DNA from: Pseudomonadota bacterium
Lineage (GTDB): Bacteria > Pseudomonadota > Gammaproteobacteria > Burkholderiales > Burkholderiaceae_D
DNA length: 13,693 nucleotides
Direction: 5' to 3'
NCBI GenBank assembly: GCA_023392035.1
Contig: JAEVZY010000185.1
Span: 1-13,693, forward strand
The stretch's first letter is position 1. Each line of letters opens with the position of its first letter. Below are positions 12,893 to 13,693 of the stretch, piece by piece. Position numbers and translations under genes: made by a program. The notes under the pieces were generated by a model. The model saw nothing but the letters and a program-made list of their open reading frames with translations. It had not been told where the DNA came from and did no database searches.

Positions 12893-13693
12893 ATGATGCA
12901 GTTGAAAGATCGTGTAGCGGTGGTGACCGGTGCCGGCGGTGGAATCGGCCGCGCGATTGCAATGTCACTGGCCAAGCGCGGCTGCCATCTGGCACTGGCC
13001 GACATCAACGAAGCCGGCCTGCTCGAAAGCCAGCGTCAGGCAGCGCTGCACGGCGTGCGGGTGACGATCCACACCATGGATGTGGCCGACCGCGAAGCCG
13101 TGCGAACTTTTCCCGCCTGGGTGATGCAGGAGCATGGCCGTTGCGATCTGCTGGTGAACAACGCCGGCGTCGCCGTGAGCGGTTATTTCGAGCAGGTGGA
13201 AGAGGCCGATTTCGACTGGCTGATGGAGATCAACCTGCACGGACTGATCCGCATGACGCGCGCCTTCCTGCCGCTGCTGTGCCAGAGCGAGGAAGCGCGC
13301 CTGGTGAACCTGTCCAGCCTCTACGGCCTGGTGTCGCCGCCAGGGCAGGTGGCTTACTCCACCAGCAAATTCGCGGTACGCGGGTTTTCAAACGGCTTGC
13401 GGCACGAGCTGGCCATGACCCATCCCAACGTGGGCGTGACAGTGGTGCACCCGGGCGGCGTGGCGACTTCAATTTCGGCCAGTGCGCGCGCGTCCAAGGG
13501 CATGAGCGAGGAAGAATTCACCAGGCGCAAGAAGGCCACCGAGAAGATGCTGCGCATGCCGCCTGAAGAGGCAGGTGAAATCATCGTGCGCGGGATCGAG
13601 GCCAAGCAGGCGCGCGTGATCGTGGGGTCGGATGCGAAGTTTGTGGCGTGGTTGGAGAGGGTGATGCCGGTGGGGTATTGGGGGGTGTTGGGG
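12893..13693 (+). CDS. Short-chain dehydrogenase/reductase, 3' end missing
   Basis: 267 codons are visible with no stop before the right edge. It is a classical SDR, an NAD(P)-dependent oxidoreductase with a Rossmann fold. Seen: cofactor loop TGAGGGIG (12-19), Asp37 after the second strand (ALADIN, which leans towards NAD), NNAG (89-92), Asn114 in the EINLHG stretch, catalytic Ser142, Tyr155 and Lys159 (YSTSK), and the PGG turn (187-189). The substrate cannot be told. Start ATG 12893 has GGGAGG (12882-12887) five bases upstream; the adjacent ATG 12896 is equally possible. A terminator separates it from the phosphoribosyltransferase gene, so it is a separate unit, though no promoter is obvious in the 30 bases between. 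Its last 60 or so bases are unusually G/T-rich (GTG, GGG, TTG codons), unlike the GGC/CTG preference elsewhere. Confidence 0.92.
   Translation, partial: MMQLKDRVAVVTGAGGGIGRAIAMSLAKRGCHLALADINEAGLLESQRQAALHGVRVTIHTMDVADREAVRTFPAWVMQEHGRCDLLVNNAGVAVSGYFEQVEEADFDWLMEINLHGLIRMTRAFLPLLCQSEEARLVNLSSLYGLVSPPGQVAYSTSKFAVRGFSNGLRHELAMTHPNVGVTVVHPGGVATSISASARASKGMSEEEFTRRKKATEKMLRMPPEEAGEIIVRGIEAKQARVIVGSDAKFVAWLERVMPVGYWGVLG

Noticed and set aside
12889..13566. 225-codon open frame in another + frame over the SDR gene
   Set aside because: Arg/Gly/Pro-rich with no domain, whereas the adjacent frame has complete SDR motifs and a good Shine-Dalgarno.
1..13693. Defence system, CRISPR array, mobile element or novel gene cassette
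   Set aside because: I looked for these on both strands and found no direct-repeat array, terminal inverted repeats, transposase, integrase, toxin or unfamiliar gene; every gene has a known family and conserved neighbours.

Overview
This window is ordinary, dense chromosomal DNA from a GC-rich (roughly 60% or more by eye) betaproteobacterium. Gene order and protein sequences fit the Oxalobacteraceae best, something Herbaspirillum-like; the genus is inferred from memory of protein style and was not tested. Every gene I can support lies on the + strand. I see no tRNA, rRNA, CRISPR array, insertion sequence, integrase or phage gene.

Layout. Bases 1-4249 hold the end of ispG (isoprenoid precursor synthesis), hisS (histidyl-tRNA synthetase), a yfgM-type membrane-anchored TPR protein and bamB (outer-membrane assembly lipoprotein), closely packed. 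A 159-base gap (4250-4408) with two hairpins precedes der (ribosome-assembly GTPase). A second gap (5753-5903) with a likely promoter and a leader hairpin precedes hfq, hflX, hflK, hflC, a small DUF2065 (YjeT-like) membrane protein, hisZ, purA and a phosphoribosyltransferase gene, again almost without gaps. A clear intrinsic terminator (12838-12861) ends this run. A short-chain dehydrogenase gene then begins and runs off the right edge.

How the genes work together. The first block (ispG-hisS-yfgM-bamB-der) and the second (hfq-hflX-hflK-hflC-yjeT-purA) are two housekeeping clusters that lie far apart in Escherichia coli; here they adjoin. Themes are envelope protein handling (YfgM, BamB, HflK/HflC), translation and ribosome biogenesis (HisS, Der, HflX), RNA-based regulation (Hfq) and histidine/purine metabolism (HisZ, PurA, the phosphoribosyltransferase). 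HisS and HisZ are relatives with the same fold, one catalytic and one regulatory.

I did not find a convincing undescribed system. The points that merit a second look are small: a nine-histidine tail on HisS with an 18-bp perfect palindrome in its coding DNA, an 18-bp tandem duplication across the hflX stop codon, a folded element after bamB, a possibly near-leaderless der transcript, a stem-loop in the hfq leader, and a G-rich stretch at the right edge.
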